From positions 42,994,184 through 43,058,183 of the forward strand of contig OZ035961.1 of the NCBI GenBank assembly GCA_964034945.1: 64,000 bases of DNA, in the 5' to 3' direction. The notes beneath the pieces are model-generated. The model worked only from the letters and a program-made list of their open reading frames with translations, was not told the DNA's origin and made no database searches. The position numbers and the translations under genes were made by a program. The first letter of the stretch is position 1. Each line of letters opens with the position of its first letter. Source of the DNA: Chrysopilus asiliformis. Its lineage: Eukaryota; Arthropoda; Insecta; Diptera; Rhagionidae. Below are positions 21,255 through 33,675 of this stretch, piece by piece.

Positions 21255-21440
21255 ACACTTCAAAATTCAGTTGGATCACTCCCCCCCCGCACAAATGGAT
21301 GTTTTTAAAAATAAAAATTGTCCCCTGGCAATTGTGGCTTTTCTTATGTTTTATACCTCAGGTATGAAAATACGAAAAATCTGTCAACGATTATTGGAGC
21401 CAATTTGGTAAAATTTCAAGGTTTATCTCAAGATTTTCGG
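21255..21440 (-). repeat. Family G-related block
   Basis: TCAGTTGGATCACTCC followed by a C run, ACAAATGGATG and CCCCTGGCAATTGTGG resembles 34840-34945 and 3030-3130. Divergence is high. Confidence 0.4.
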
Positions 21441-22348
21441 CAATGATTTTTTTGTTAGGAGAAACACATTTATTATATAAGGGTGTCAATATACAAATAC
21501 ATATACATATGAAACCACACAGTTACATGAGTATATCGCTTGGGGCAATATATATCGCTTTTCAAAGAAAATTTATGAAAAAAAATTAAGCAAATTTCGT
21601 AAAAGAAAATTTGGTAAAAAAAGCTACAATAAAAAAAAACTTCTGCTTTTTCTCATTCTCTTGTTAAGGAAAAATTGATGAAAATGTACAATAGGGCTCT
21701 TTTATCGATTTAATGTGTAAGTGTTTATTTTATGTTTTTTCGTCTTTAACTGTAGAGCGATAAACAGTTTGAAAACTCCAACCGAATTTATATTCCCGCA
21801 AATGAATTGAGGCAACATATTTCAAGGAAGTTCAGTGTAAAACTAATGGATGAGCGATGTGTCAAAATTTGAAATTAATGTGTTGAAGAAAAGTGTTATT
21901 AAACAAAAAAAGAAAACTAAATTAAAGTGAAATAAAAAAATTTTAAGTGATAAGAAAAGTTTGAAGTACGATTTAAATGAAAATGACATGAAAGAAACAT
22001 AATGAGATTTGAACAACAACAACTACTACTTCTACTACTACTTTCACTTCTTCTATTTTATACTTGACTCACTTCGTAACTGAATTTTCTTCAGGTTTCT
22101 TCATGCAATAAAAATATAAGTTTTAACATTTCTTTGGGTTTTATGCAAAAGAAAGTTTATCTAACTAATAAATACTGAATCACAAGTTTTATTTCATACG
22201 AAAATTCATTCGGTTTTAAAATTTTTACAATTTAACTAAACTAGCAAAAAAATATTGCAAGTCTGTGAAACCGTTGTATAGCATCGATATTCTAATAAAA
22301 ATACAAATAAAATCATTATTAAAAATTTTTGTTAATAACTTCGATTGG
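21441..22348. other. Repeat-poor stretch upstream of a small ORF
   Basis: No dispersed repeat was recognised. A run of AAC/ACT triplets lies at about 22012-22045, of the kind often seen in fly untranslated regions. A TTTTCTTCAG acceptor-like site is at about 22094. Confidence 0.4.
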
Positions 22349-22459
22349 ATGAGTAATAGTGCAATGGTGGCCGTAGCTATATGCTGTATTTTGGTCTTAT
22401 TGGCCGTTTTCATCGTTATAATTATAGTTGTTGGACAAACAATGGGTGAACCTAAGTGA
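22349..22459 (+). CDS. Candidate 36-aa single-pass membrane micropeptide
   Basis: An ATG at 22349 opens 36 codons ending in TGA. The peptide starts MSNSAMVAVAICC, then has a long hydrophobic span of about 23 residues rich in I, L, V (residues 6-28), and ends VVGQTMGEPK. This has the layout of a one-span membrane micropeptide, with a short polar start and a charged tail. Codons are noticeably more GC-rich than the flanks, and the region lacks recognisable repeats. The frame extends upstream without a stop to 22265 but with no earlier ATG, so splicing to an upstream exon is possible. The start context (TGG before ATG) is weak. I do not recognise the protein; chance cannot be excluded. Confidence 0.35.
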   Translation: MSNSAMVAVAICCILVLLAVFIVIIIVVGQTMGEPK

Positions 22460-25400
22460 GATAAACTTCAGCTGGGGCCAGGAAATTTTCCAGATGGATA
22501 GCAAAGGCCCCCCATTTGTTAGTGTTTACCCAATTTAATTGTTTAGTGTTAATAAAATGTGAAAAAAAAATCCTTTTTAATAAAAAAAAGTAGAATTTTA
22601 TTCCAAAACCTTGATGTGAAGAAGTTATGTAGTGTTTAGGGATATTACCTGAAATTTCCAAAGTGAAATTCAAAATTATAACAAAATTCTGAGAAATTGA
22701 GAAAATTGGAATATTTTTTAAAACAAAAATTCGCCAAATTAATGTTGAATGTTTTATTAGGAATTAAGCTTTAAGCAATTAAGAATAAATTATACTAATA
22801 ATATATAAATTCTGCCAAATTGAATTTAATTGAATTGTTGAAAAAGGCGTTTCAAGACGATGGCAGCTGAAAAATTCATGGGGGCGGTTAAATGGATTTC
22901 TCCAGCTAACGACGACAACAAAATTACGAACAGTAGGTCAAATGTTAACACCTGAGAGTAGCAATAGCCTGGCTTCTATATAGAATCAATGAAATCCCTA
23001 TAATCGAGGAAATTACCAACTGAGAAAATTATGCAACAACGGAAACAAATGAAGAAACGGAAGAAACCAAAAAGAAAAAGGAAAAAAAAGGCAACATGCT
23101 GATAAAAATGAAAATGTCATAAATTCAACAGACCAAAGATCAATTAGAGTGGAACAATGATAATTAGTGATTTTATTTTTTCCTCTATTCACCTGAACTG
23201 AAAGGGATGAAAAAAGCAAATACGAGAGAAAAAGCGTTCTTCCTTATAAAACAAAAGAGAATTTTTTTTGATGTCTATATTTCGTTAGTCCTTTTAACTC
23301 CTAACTTATGATATATGTAAAATATATATTCGCTATAATTTAACATTTTTGAATAAATAAATACAATGTGACAATATCAAATACAAGATATAGAAGGAAT
23401 CATTGCACAAAAGCAAGAAAAATGTATCTTCTCTAGCTGTATATGTATATACCTATAGATTTTTACTTTTGTGAAGATTTTGTTCAAATATGTGAACAGA
23501 AATTGTATAATTGGAGTCGTTCTTTAGCTCCATTATAATCACGATATCAACTACAGAAAATTTATAAATCATTATCGTGTAAAAGACAACAGAGAAAAAA
23601 AATAAACTTGCTGCAAAAATGTAACTTTTCACGCATTGGATACAACATCATGGATAATTTTTTAAAGATAGGCAACGTTTATTTATTGTTCATGCCCAAA
23701 TGATGTTAAATGACAGAAACAGAACTACATAAAGAATTTTAAGTGTTCATCGAGTCAATGAAATTTGCTGTTGGTGTTCTGACTCACGGTCGACAGATAA
23801 TATGTATGCACAACATATCCATCTGAAAATTAATAAATTTTATAGATATGATGTTGACCATTTCAAAATGCCGTGCCGCCCCTACAGGCTGTGGAAATTT
23901 TCCCGTCGTAAGGACCAATAGAATTATTTCAGTGGCAGAGAAATTCACCGGAAAATGACTCATGGACACCATCAGCATAATTTTGCATTTTCGTATATGT
24001 TCATGTAGATTCCCAGTAGAATTAATAATCCCACTGGATAATATCAAATGTGATTTATTACGTTACGGACCAAAGTGTTATCACGAATATTAAAATGATG
24101 TGGTGTAGGTGACAACCGAAAAAAAAATTGTTTTTCGTTTTTTTTTATTGACGATGATTAATTTTTACGAAAAATTAACCCCCTAAACGATTAGCTATAT
24201 AGCTTTGACTATATCACGATAATTATGAAAAAAAACAATATCCAGTAAAAAAATCCCACCCTTAAAACATTTCGGTGTTTTCATGTTTAAAGAAAACCAA
24301 ACAATTTCAAAAAATGCTAACAAGGAACATAGAAAAGCAATAAAATCCAATACAAAATATCAACAATTGTAATTAAGTTAACCAATAAAAACTATTCAAT
24401 TATTTAATAATAATAATAACAAACTACTATTTCGTGTATATAACCTTAAAATTTACAATACTTACTGTAAATATCTCGATTTTTCTATTGGAAAAAAGGA
24501 ATAATTATAGATAAAAAAAATATATTTAGAGAGATTTTTGTGTTAAAACACTTTGTATTAAAAAAAAATCAATAAAATATACCAACGTTATCAGAATTTT
24601 AATTGTTTAATAATAAATATTCTATATTTAATACCAATAAAAGTGTTTATATACATACATATATGTATCAAAATGATGAACATAAAAGATCAATATCGTT
24701 GGCTGTTTAGAAATGTAATAATGTACAACAAAAATAAATATTATCAATATATACGTAGCCTCCTCAAACCATAAGTTTAAACACTTTTTTATTACATAAC
24801 AATAAAACAACAACAAAAAAAAATATTATCGTGAAACCAATATATTGATATTTTGTACGGTAAATAAATATAAATTTTAGTGAATTAACAATAAATATAT
24901 ATTTCGGTGTTCGACAGTAAAAATCTATAAAGTTTTAAACAATAAATTATTTAAAAACAATTGTTGTGGTTGAATGTTACATTAATTTTTTACAAGTTCT
25001 AATATGTAGTGATTCTATTATGAGATAAATGTGTTAAACAAACAAACAAACAAAAAAAAACATAATATAACTAAGTATGACAAAAGTAACCAGTATACCT
25101 TTTACTTTAAATATAATGTTTGTTGAAGTCGTTATTTAAAGGACAAATTAAAATTTAAGCAATAATAATAATTCAGTGAAAAATAATATTACAAAAAAAA
25201 AAACTATCTTTTAAATTACGTGCGGTTTTCCATTGTTTCGCATTTCAATCAAGTTTTACATAAATATTTTTTCGTTCCAATTATTTTGTAACACACACTT
25301 TTCCAAAAATGGAAATAGTGATTTAAATATATATATTTTTGTAATGGTTTGTTGATGAAAAAAGTTTCTCATGTGAACATGTAAAGTACTTTTTACACAC

Positions 25401-25884
25401 AGACATTCCGAATGTGTTTATTTTAAATCGGGGAAATAATAGTAGTAAAGCTTTTCGTGAAACGTTTTTATGTAATCGATTTTTTTGTATTGAAAATGTT
25501 TATGTGATTGAAAATGTATCTAAAAATGTTCTATTTAAGAAACAATTTGTTTTTCCGGTTTTAATTGAACAAAGGGTTTGGAAAAATCAATTAAATCAGC
25601 ACTTGCTATAGATGCGTGTAAAACTTTTTCGAGAAATTTCGAGTTGAAAAATCATTGTATCGTCAGGGAAATTTGCACCTAAGGTAATTTGATGTTTTCT
25701 TGATAATACTAAAAATTACTAAAAATATTAGATACTAAAGTGTGATTAAATAATTTAAATACATTTCAAAATAAAATAAAAAATATGAAAAAAACTAGGC
25801 TATTGAGATTTGAACCCGAACTACATTGAATTTAAGGTAAATACCTTAATTTGAATTTAAGGGATGATTGCATACCTTCCAGAT
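22460..25884. other. Long repeat-poor AT-rich stretch
   Basis: This is the longest stretch without recognised transposons. It is very AT-rich with many AATAAA words, notably between 24300 and 25350, consistent with untranslated or intronic DNA. A (CAAA)n run is near 25035-25060. TTTGAACCCG at about 25808 is B-box-like on the minus strand, but no tRNA fold was found. Confidence 0.4.
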
Positions 25885-26010
25885 TCGTATGTTGCCCAAA
25901 GTTGGAATTTGAAATTTTCGTTCGGTGTCCAAATGCACGACGCAATTTTCCTTCGTAAACTTTAAGATTATTTGTCGGAACAATCGGAATTATGTGCCCC
26001 GAAAAAACCC
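25885..26010 (+). repeat. Dispersed repeat family H, copy 1
   Basis: The block with GTTGGAATTT, GTGTCCAAATGCACGACGCA and GGAATTATGTGCC matches 44725-44825. Ends are not resolved. Confidence 0.6.
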
Positions 26011-26576
26011 GAAAATTTAATTTAGATTGTTTTATTCAACTGTAAATATAGAAAATAAACATTATTCAATTTTTAATCGGAATTTTTACATTAATATTTT
26101 TACATTAACTGCTCGTTTTCCATAAGGAGTAGAAGCACCTTACCAGCAAAATATTCCAAAGTAGCGTCATTCTCAATTTCAGCCCCATCCTCTTCAAGAA
26201 CTAAGCGCGAGCCATTAAGGCCGATAGCATTTGCTGTGTAATAAAATATCAATAAATAAATAGGTTTTCTATTAAACGATTGAAAACAGCTCTTACCTTT
26301 CTGTACTCAATATTGACTTCTTCTGCTATGAAACATTTTTTGGCGGTTCTTCCATACTTATTCCATACTTTTAGGCATTTATTTGGCAACTTCAATTTTT
26401 AATCATCAAAATATTTTACCGCACCTTTAACAATGAAATTTACTGCATTTAACTGATCTATGTTTCACGACATGAACCTCGTAAGATTTGATATATTTCT
26501 TCACAAATTAAACAATTAAAAGCCATTTCTTAATGAAAACACAGCACTTACACTACTCGAACCTTGCCCAAACTCC
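26011..26576. other. Unassigned AT-rich stretch
   Basis: No gene or delimited repeat. Confidence 0.4.
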
Positions 26577-27069
26577 ATGACACTTCTCGATGAAATGACA
26601 AAGCAAAACATGTATTTCACTCATGCCTACTCTGTGGAAAAATACAACAATAACTTGTGCATAACTGCATTTGCGATGTGGAATTTTAACAAAATGAGAG
26701 TAAAAACACATCTAAAAAGATGTATTCTTACCCAAAAAATCGGTTCTTCAAAATTTACAGTTATGTCTGCCTCGGTACATCAAGTAAATGTACACAACTC
26801 AAAGTACGTTTACAATAGAAAATGTGCAATTTTCCCTACTTGTGGGTAAAGTTACCAAAGTTGGGTAAAATTTACTTTTCGAGAATTGAATTTTGCATCG
26901 ATAAATTGTGTAAAAACATTGAAAAGTGATAGGGCTTTGTAAATTCACCCAAAAAATGTATTAATACATACTTTTTTCAGGAATTCGTGTAAAAAACCCC
27001 ATTTCTGTGTAATAATCCACTTGGATATGGAAAAAAATTCGGGTAATTTTACACGGATTTTTTACAGTG
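26577..27069. mobile_element. Probable CACT-type word element, right half
   Basis: The right end CGGATTTTTTACAGTG followed by TA mirrors the CACTG...AAAA starts of other word elements, and 26830-27060 is packed with GGGTAAAATTTACCC-like words. A matching left end with a TA duplication was not found, so the left boundary given is only nominal. Confidence 0.4.
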
Positions 27070-27398
27070 TATATAATATAAAATCGTTTAGCCTGATTGA
27101 CTGACTGACTGACTCATCAACGCCCAGCCCAAACCCCTGAAGCTAGAAACTTGAAACTTTCACAGTATGTCCCAACCATCTAAGGGGGTAAAGGGGGTTT
27201 TGGTGTTTTTAAACCGTGGTTTTCGCCATGAATCCTGCTCAATAGGAGGCTGAAAAGTTTCACTCGGAGGTTTTCTGGGTCGCTGATCACGAATCTGCTA
27301 TCAGATTGTCAAAATTAGAAACTAAAGGTCCAGTGGGGACAACGCAAATATCCTTCTACCCCATTTATCCCGGGGAAAAATAGCAGTAGGGGTTTTCA

Positions 27399-27452
27399 CT
27401 GATCACGAATCCGGTCACTGATCACGAATCCCGTCACTGATCACGAATCCGG
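27399..27452 (+). repeat. ~19-bp tandem repeat, three copies
   Basis: TCACTGATCACGAATCCGG and two close variants stand in direct tandem within the Helitron-like element. Confidence 0.85.
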
Positions 27453-27467
27453 TGGTAGACTAATTTG

Positions 27468-27671
27468 TGTTGAAATAAAACGCAGAGTTTTGTAAACCGA
27501 AGTATATTCAGCGGTAGTTAGATGAAAACTAAAGACTAAAGAAATACAATAATTACTACAGTTCAATATTCAAAGTATAGAAAGTATAACAAATTCAATT
27601 CAATAGAACAATTCAATAGTTAAGTCAGTTAGTTATTCAGTTAGTGCAGTGTGACCAAAATTTCTTCTACA
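27468..27671. mobile_element. Solo LTR, 204 bp
   Basis: It starts TGTTGAAATAAAACGC and ends TTTCTTCTACA (TG...CA), and is flanked by the exact 5-bp duplication ATTTG (27463-27467, 27672-27676). Joining the flanks restores a family-like GGTGGTAGACTAATTTGCAA sequence. There is no internal retroviral-type coding region or second LTR, so this is the scar of LTR-LTR recombination of an LTR retrotransposon whose clade is unknown. Confidence 0.75.
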
Positions 27672-27792
27672 ATTTGCAACGGAGAGTCCTGCAAGGATAA
27701 GATTTCAAAAGGTTTTTAATTCTTTCCGGTTTTCCTCGTATTCTAAAACTTATAAAAAAACTTAACCCGACAACGGCGGGTATGCAAGCTAG

Positions 27793-29440
27793 TTATTTTT
27801 AAAAAGCTATGAAATTTATCTGTTAATATTTTTAACTGTGATTTTTGGTAACATAAAAATATTTTTCGAAAATATTTTAAGAAAATCGGAGAATATAACG
27901 TCGAAGTGCAAAGTATTCATTAACATTATTCGTATTTTTATTAATTGATGAAACTTCCAAAATGATTTATAACTCCTCATCAGAGGACCATTTTTATTTT
28001 TTTTGTTATTTAGAAAACTAATAACATTTAGTAATCAAGCAAAATCCTAAATCAAAATACCCCAAACTACTGTGACTTATGAATGATAAAGAGACTTTTA
28101 ACAACTATAACTTTAAATTGAGCAACAGTGATAAAACCCCCACAAAACATTATACAACTTTTTCATTACAAAACTTTATAGCCAGAAGTTTAGAAGGATA
28201 TAACGACATGTAACCTAAACCTAAAAGGATTTACACGGACAACCCCATAAAATTTTCATTCACGGCTTATTCAATGGGAATGTGGTGTGGCTGCTTGCCA
28301 AATAGTTCTCCGGTTTCTGTTATGGTTTAAAAAACATCAAATTTTCATTTATTAGATGAAAAATCTCCAGCTCGTGTGTGGGAATTTAACTTTTCTGCAT
28401 TGGGAGTAAATGCAGACTCATTACCCATTTAACGACCACATTTCGCGTATTGACACGCAACGCCAGAAAGCTCACAGGTATTAACAATGAGAAGTGACGA
28501 TTTTTCAACCCCTTTGATGTTTATGCCCGACTGTAGGATTTTTAACATGTTCACTAACACATTTTCCCATTATCGTCAACATTTTTTAGATGTTTGGCTT
28601 TAGCTTAAAGTGAAAATATTCAACACTTTTATTTTTGAAACTGGTAGCAGTATTGCCATTTTGTGTCGTACTGGTTGGCTGGTGATTTAAAAACGAGGGC
28701 ATTTGCAGATTTTTCTCACATCCGTACAATTTTCCAACGATATATTTTTACAGCGTAAATCACAAGGTATGTCGGGCGTTAATTCGGTGAAATGAAATTC
28801 CATGCATGAATCAAAAAATGCTTTCATACACGTTTCAACAAATTGCTGTATAATCTAATTAGGAGTATGAAATTAAAATTGGTGTAATAACAAATAATGA
28901 AAATTTGTTTCAAAATAAATTGAAAAAGTTTATTTTTTGGGGTGGCTGTTGAGTGGAATCTCAACATGATGCTATGATTTTCATCTTGATAAACGTTTTT
29001 AATATGGTTTGAGAATACATATGGTATAATTTTTAATGAATTGTCATGCAATAATTTGTATGTAAAGCTGGTTACATGAAAACTCGTCTACTATACATTA
29101 TTTTTTAATTGAAAAGTGTTATAATTAAATTTTTAGTTATACATAGTACATATGTACATATTGGGACAAAAAAAGGAGCTTTTTTTTGATTTTTTTTAGA
29201 AAACTTTTTCTAAAACTATAAAGTATACTGAACGCGAAATTGTTAAGACTGGCGTTCATAGATGTGAATTCATAGTATTTATGAACAATTTCATAAACGA
29301 ATTAGATCTTCTATGAAACCATTCATGATTACTCTGAACATGCATTCATAAATATCAAATTTATATATCACCTCACGAATTTGTATCGTCATGCATAGTT
29401 TCGGGGTAAATCGCGAAAATCGAAATTGCTGTTTTTAAAC
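27793..29440. other. Intergenic stretch
   Basis: No gene. Around 29230-29400 the word ATTCATAAAT and relatives recur in both orientations, suggesting a decayed word element. The rest is unassigned. Confidence 0.4.
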
Positions 29441-29992
29441 ATAACAAAAGCTAATAATTGCCAATCTGGAAGTTATTGAAAACCCGTATGGTGATTTAAG
29501 TTAACGGTGAATAGTTTTATCAAAATTCCACTTTGAAGTCAAACTTTTTAATAAGATTTTTAAAATTTATTCCAATCGGATTTCGATGTATGGGAGTTTT
29601 ATGTAGAATCATATCCTAAATAACTTTTGTTCTTGCACTTTTTTGATAAGATGCACCGTTTTTGAGATATTCGCAAAAAACATTTTCGTTCGTATGGGGG
29701 GTACCCCCCTAATGGTCCATTTTTGCCCATGAACGAACTTAGCCTCGCATTTTACGAAAAACGAATCTGCGTAAAATTTCAAGTTTTTAGCTCAATCCGT
29801 GCGCCCCCAATTCGCGCCACAGACGGACGGACAGACGGAAAGGTGGACAGACGGACGGATGGACGGACGGACGGACATGCATTCTAAACACACTGGTGTA
29901 ATTCATTTTTGTGCGTGATGACGGGATCCTGGTGTTGCAGACGATAAGGCTAAATTAATATACCCTTTGTTTTCACCATACTGGTATAAAAA
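29441..29992 (+). repeat. Dispersed repeat family C, near full-length
   Basis: It starts ACATAACAAAAGC and ends CCATACTGGTATAAAAA, with the same module order as 6594-7146, including GCCCATGAACGAACTTAGCC and a GGAC/GGAT run. A short deletion joins the run directly to ATTCTAAACACACTGGTGT. Confidence 0.75.
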
Positions 29993-30174
29993 GCAGCCAT
30001 TTTAGTTACTTCCGGTTAAAAATTTCATGGTTGATTCAAAATGAAATCTTATGGGGACGTCATAAAATCTTAATTTCGTCACTTAAAGAAAACATTAGAA
30101 AATATAGTTCGTAGCTGTGTTGCTTACACTTACATTCCTATTATGTATCTATAATTGGTAACAAAAAATGTTAT

Positions 30175-30249
30175 AAAGGGTCTTTCAACAAGGACATAAC
30201 AATTTTGTATTTTAATAAAAACGCACCCTAAAACTTTTTTTACGATCTA
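30175..30249 (+). mobile_element. Possible 5' end of the mariner-like element
   Basis: AAGGGTCTTTCAACAAGGAC lies directly after a TA and leads into AATAAAAACGCACCC, the sort of end that precedes this transposase class. If correct, the CACT element at 30250-33632 has inserted between this end and the transposase start at ~33676. The matching 3' end is missing, so the claim is tentative. Confidence 0.3.
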
Positions 30250-31047
30250 CACTCAGAAAAATGATAAATGTACTGCAGGTCAACTTTTTGTCAGGTTAAC
30301 TCTGACCTCTAGCCGGCTGACAGAGTTAACCTGCTTAAGTTTGACGTAGTTAGATCAAGTTACATGGTTTTAGCCTGTTTCAGGCGTAAGTAAGCCTCAG
30401 TCGGGCGAGAATTACAAAACTAGTTTAACTACCAATGGCTAACTAAAACTGATACAGGCTTAATAAACCATTGCCAGGTGTATTAAACCACATTATACAG
30501 GAGCCATAGGCTTATAGTACACCCATGAGCGCTGTATGAATGCAGTGTTAAACGCCTGTAGCTCGACAATGCACCTGCAGCAGGTCAAGTAATTCTACCA
30601 CAGGCCGACAGTCAACCTACGAACGACTAACTTGTCGCGATTAACGCTACTTTAGGCTAACTGTCGCCCAGGGACAGCTTGACGGTAACCTGCCACAAGT
30701 TTACGTTACCTAGTGGAGGCTCACAATCTACGTGTAGCAGGCTAGTAAAACCACCCGTGGTTGACCAGTGACCTGGTGCAGCTTTAAAATAGACCTACCG
30801 CAGGTCAAGTCTCCTGAACCAGCCTTATTTTTCTCCTGCTGAAAGTCAATTTAACACCTACCTCAAGCTTACCTTTCCTCCTGCAGCTGTACAGCTGACC
30901 TGTAGCAGCCTCATAGTATACCTGCCGCAGGAGATCTACTATCTTCCCCCAGGAAGCTCAAAATACACTTGCAGCAACCAAAGTATTAGCCCCCACGCCA
31001 TACTTTTTCACTTATTAGAGTCCCATTATTGCGGAATATCATCTTAA

Positions 31048-31835
31048 CCTATTAACGCCGGGGTTGCCATATGGCCACAACGAGTTTACAATAAAGAACA
31101 ATTGATGTTTTATTTTAATTACATTTTATTTATTATATACATTCATGTTACAATTAAATGGTATCGTAAAGAAAAATTTTTATTTTAAATTATATGACAC
31201 TATTCGCATGGTTGACATTAATCGCAAATCAAGGTGTTGTACAGGGACAGATAGATATGTGCCTATTTTCCACTTGATATGCTTTCCACTTGGAATTTCT
31301 GGAAGTAGATGAAAAGGTGGATTAAAGGGACTTAATAATTTAAAAATATTGTTTTTAAAAAAACTGCCAAAGACACCTTCAACTAAAATTCCTTGAAAGT
31401 CAACCTATCAATGCCGCAACAATTATTTTTATAGATCTCCGTGTATGAACACTAGCTCAGTTAAAATGTTATCGCTATCCAATATTAGGCCAAGTGCGCA
31501 CTGCTTTAGTAAGGATGCTGCTGAATTGGCAATTTCAATTTTTAAAATACCTTTAACCAATTAATGAGAAAATCACTGAATATTTTTAACACATAAACCA
31601 AGCCATTCTTATAAAATAAACAAAAAAAAAAGAAAATTCTGAAAAAATGTATACATAAATCTGTGGTAATAAGTTAAAGTAGCTTAAGTCGATTTTCAGG
31701 CAAAGCAAAAATGATCTTTTTGTAAATACAAATTGAGATCAGTTTGGTTTTGTCTGAAAATCGGCTAAAAATATTTTAACTTATTATCACAGATATGTCC
31801 GGTGTACTCGTTTGAGTACAGCGGGCGTTAATTGG
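31048..31835. mobile_element. piggyBac-like element 1
   Basis: The ends CCTATTAACGCC and, inverted, CCAATTAACGCC form an 11/12-bp TIR and are flanked by TTAA on both sides (31044-31047, 31836-31839), the strict target of piggyBac transposons. It is 788 bp and has no long frame, so it is non-autonomous. It is nested in the CACT element at 30250-33632. Confidence 0.75.
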
Positions 31836-32263
31836 TTAAACTAGTATTTCATCATGCATCATAGTAGATTTAAGTAGAAATAACCAAATGTTAAATTAGT
31901 AAGCCCGAAAAACCCTTCGTTACCAGCTCCAATATTAGATTGTACGCGTTTTCAAAACCAAAATTGCAACGTGAGCAACATTCTACATGCGTTGGCAATG
32001 ATGCGCGCCTAGACTAAGTCTACACAAGGGACAAAAATATTGATTTTTTTTATTTTATTATTTCCGTTTAGTATTACATCTGCAAATCAGGCAAAGCATT
32101 AACAGCGCGAAATATCACGTTGAACTCAACTGTTTAAAAGCGAAATAAAGCTATGTGCATTTTACTCGTACGCAATTTACCAAAATAGTTTTTTAACCGA
32201 ATAAATGATATAACAATTTTCTAAGCGTTATCGGTACAATACTATGAATTTCACGAGTTAAAA

Positions 32264-32755
32264 ACATAACAAAAGCTATAATTGCCAATCAGTTGTATCA
32301 AAATTCCACTTTGAAGTCAAACTTTTCAATCAAATTTTTTAAAATTTATTCCAATCGGATTTTGATGTATGGAAGTTTTGTGTAGAATAATATTCTAAAT
32401 AACTTTTGTTCTTGCGCTTTTTTGATAAGTTTTTGAGATAATCGCAAAAAACGTTTTCATTCGTAAGGGGTTTACCAATTTTGCCCATTAACGAACTTGG
32501 ATTCACATTTTACGAAAAACGGATCTACGAAAAATTTCAAGGCTCTAGCTCAATCCGTGCGCCCGCAATCCGCACCACAGACGGACAGACGGACGGACGG
32601 ACGGACGGACGGACGGACATGCAAAAATTAATTTTTTTTATCATTCTAAACACACTGGTGTAATTCATTTTTGTGTGTGATGACGGGTTCTTGGCGTTAC
32701 AAACGGTAAGGCAAAGTTAATATACCCTTTGGTTTCACCATACGGGTATAAAAAG
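32264..32755 (+). repeat. Dispersed repeat family C copy
   Basis: It starts ACATAACAAAAGCTATAATT and ends CCATACGGGTATAAAAA, with small internal deletions and a (GGAC)n run. It lies within the CACT element at 30250-33632. Confidence 0.75.
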
Positions 32756-33675
32756 GGAATGGAAGATTGTCTGTAGTTTTAAATTTTATTGAAACCATTT
32801 TGATTTCAGGTTAATTTGTTAACTGAACCAAAAAACATGCTTATTGAAACGAAAAACTTACCTTTGATTCCAGACGGTTCCTTAATTAACTCGAACTTGC
32901 ACTTTTCACTCACTAAAAAATGTCCTTTCTGCGTCGATTGCTAACAAGAGAGTGACGGCTATTACGAATTTCCGCAAACGAATGCAACTCACACACGCCA
33001 TTAAACCTGTCACTCGTGTACAGTTGACCTGAGGCTGGTAAAGTATGGCAATGCAATGCTTAGAAGTGCAACTAACACAGGCCTAATAACCCTGTTCCTG
33101 TTTTACTTTTTATAAAATTAACTATTGCCGGATAATAAGCCTGTGTTAGGCAATGCAAAGCTTGGGAGTGCAACTAGCAGAGGCGTAATAAGCCTGTTGC
33201 TGTTTAACCTTTTATGATAAGACTGTGTCGGTTTTACTGCTCTTCGAATACAACGCACAGCGGTCAACAAGTTCTCCTATTAGCGGCTTGTTAAGGCTGC
33301 AACCGCTTTACTGACGTCACATTGCTTCAGTTCGCCTTGCCCTGGTCTTCAGTTGACCTATGGTTGGCTAAATATTCAAGCTATGAGTGGCTTAATCGTC
33401 ATTACATGGCATTACATCGTGGAAAAACCTATCTCAGGTCAACTCGTGCAGCTCCCAACGCTTTACTTCACCTGCAGGTGGTTTAATTTCAGAATTTCTA
33501 CGGCCACAGGTCAACACAAGTTTTACTTTTCCGGATGCAGGCGAACGCGCGCCAGTCATAGGCTAAATTTGCCAGCCCGAGGCTAATTACGCCGTATGCA
33601 GGTCGTCGAGTTAGCCTCCATTTTTCTGAGTGTAGCAATGCTAAAACGTCAGTCAAGATTTGCATCTTTATCATA

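Larger units (their letters stand above)
27070..27792 (+). mobile_element. Helitron-like element, family B, with nested solo LTR
   Basis: It starts in AT-rich sequence before a GACTGACTGACTGACTC strip and ends with CCCG...CGGG, then TATGCAAGCTAG, the same end as at 20998. The interior has GGTCGCTGATCACGAATCTG units and three ~19-bp tandem copies of CACTGATCACGAATCC (27399-27452). A solo LTR (27468-27671) interrupts it. Confidence 0.7.
30250..33632. mobile_element. CACT-ended word element, 3.4 kb, with nested insertions
   Basis: It starts CACTCAGAAAAATG and ends CATTTTTCTGAGTG, perfectly inverted, and is flanked by TA (30248-30249, 33633-33634). The outer ~700 bases on each side are packed with words such as CAGGTCAACT, CAGGTTAAC and CCTGCAGCAGG in both orientations. 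A piggyBac-like element (31048-31835) and a family C repeat (32264-32755) lie inside. A ~107-bp imperfect duplication is at 33044-33215. The 272-bp element at 43240 is an internally deleted derivative. No transposase was recognised even after subtracting the insertions. Confidence 0.85.
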
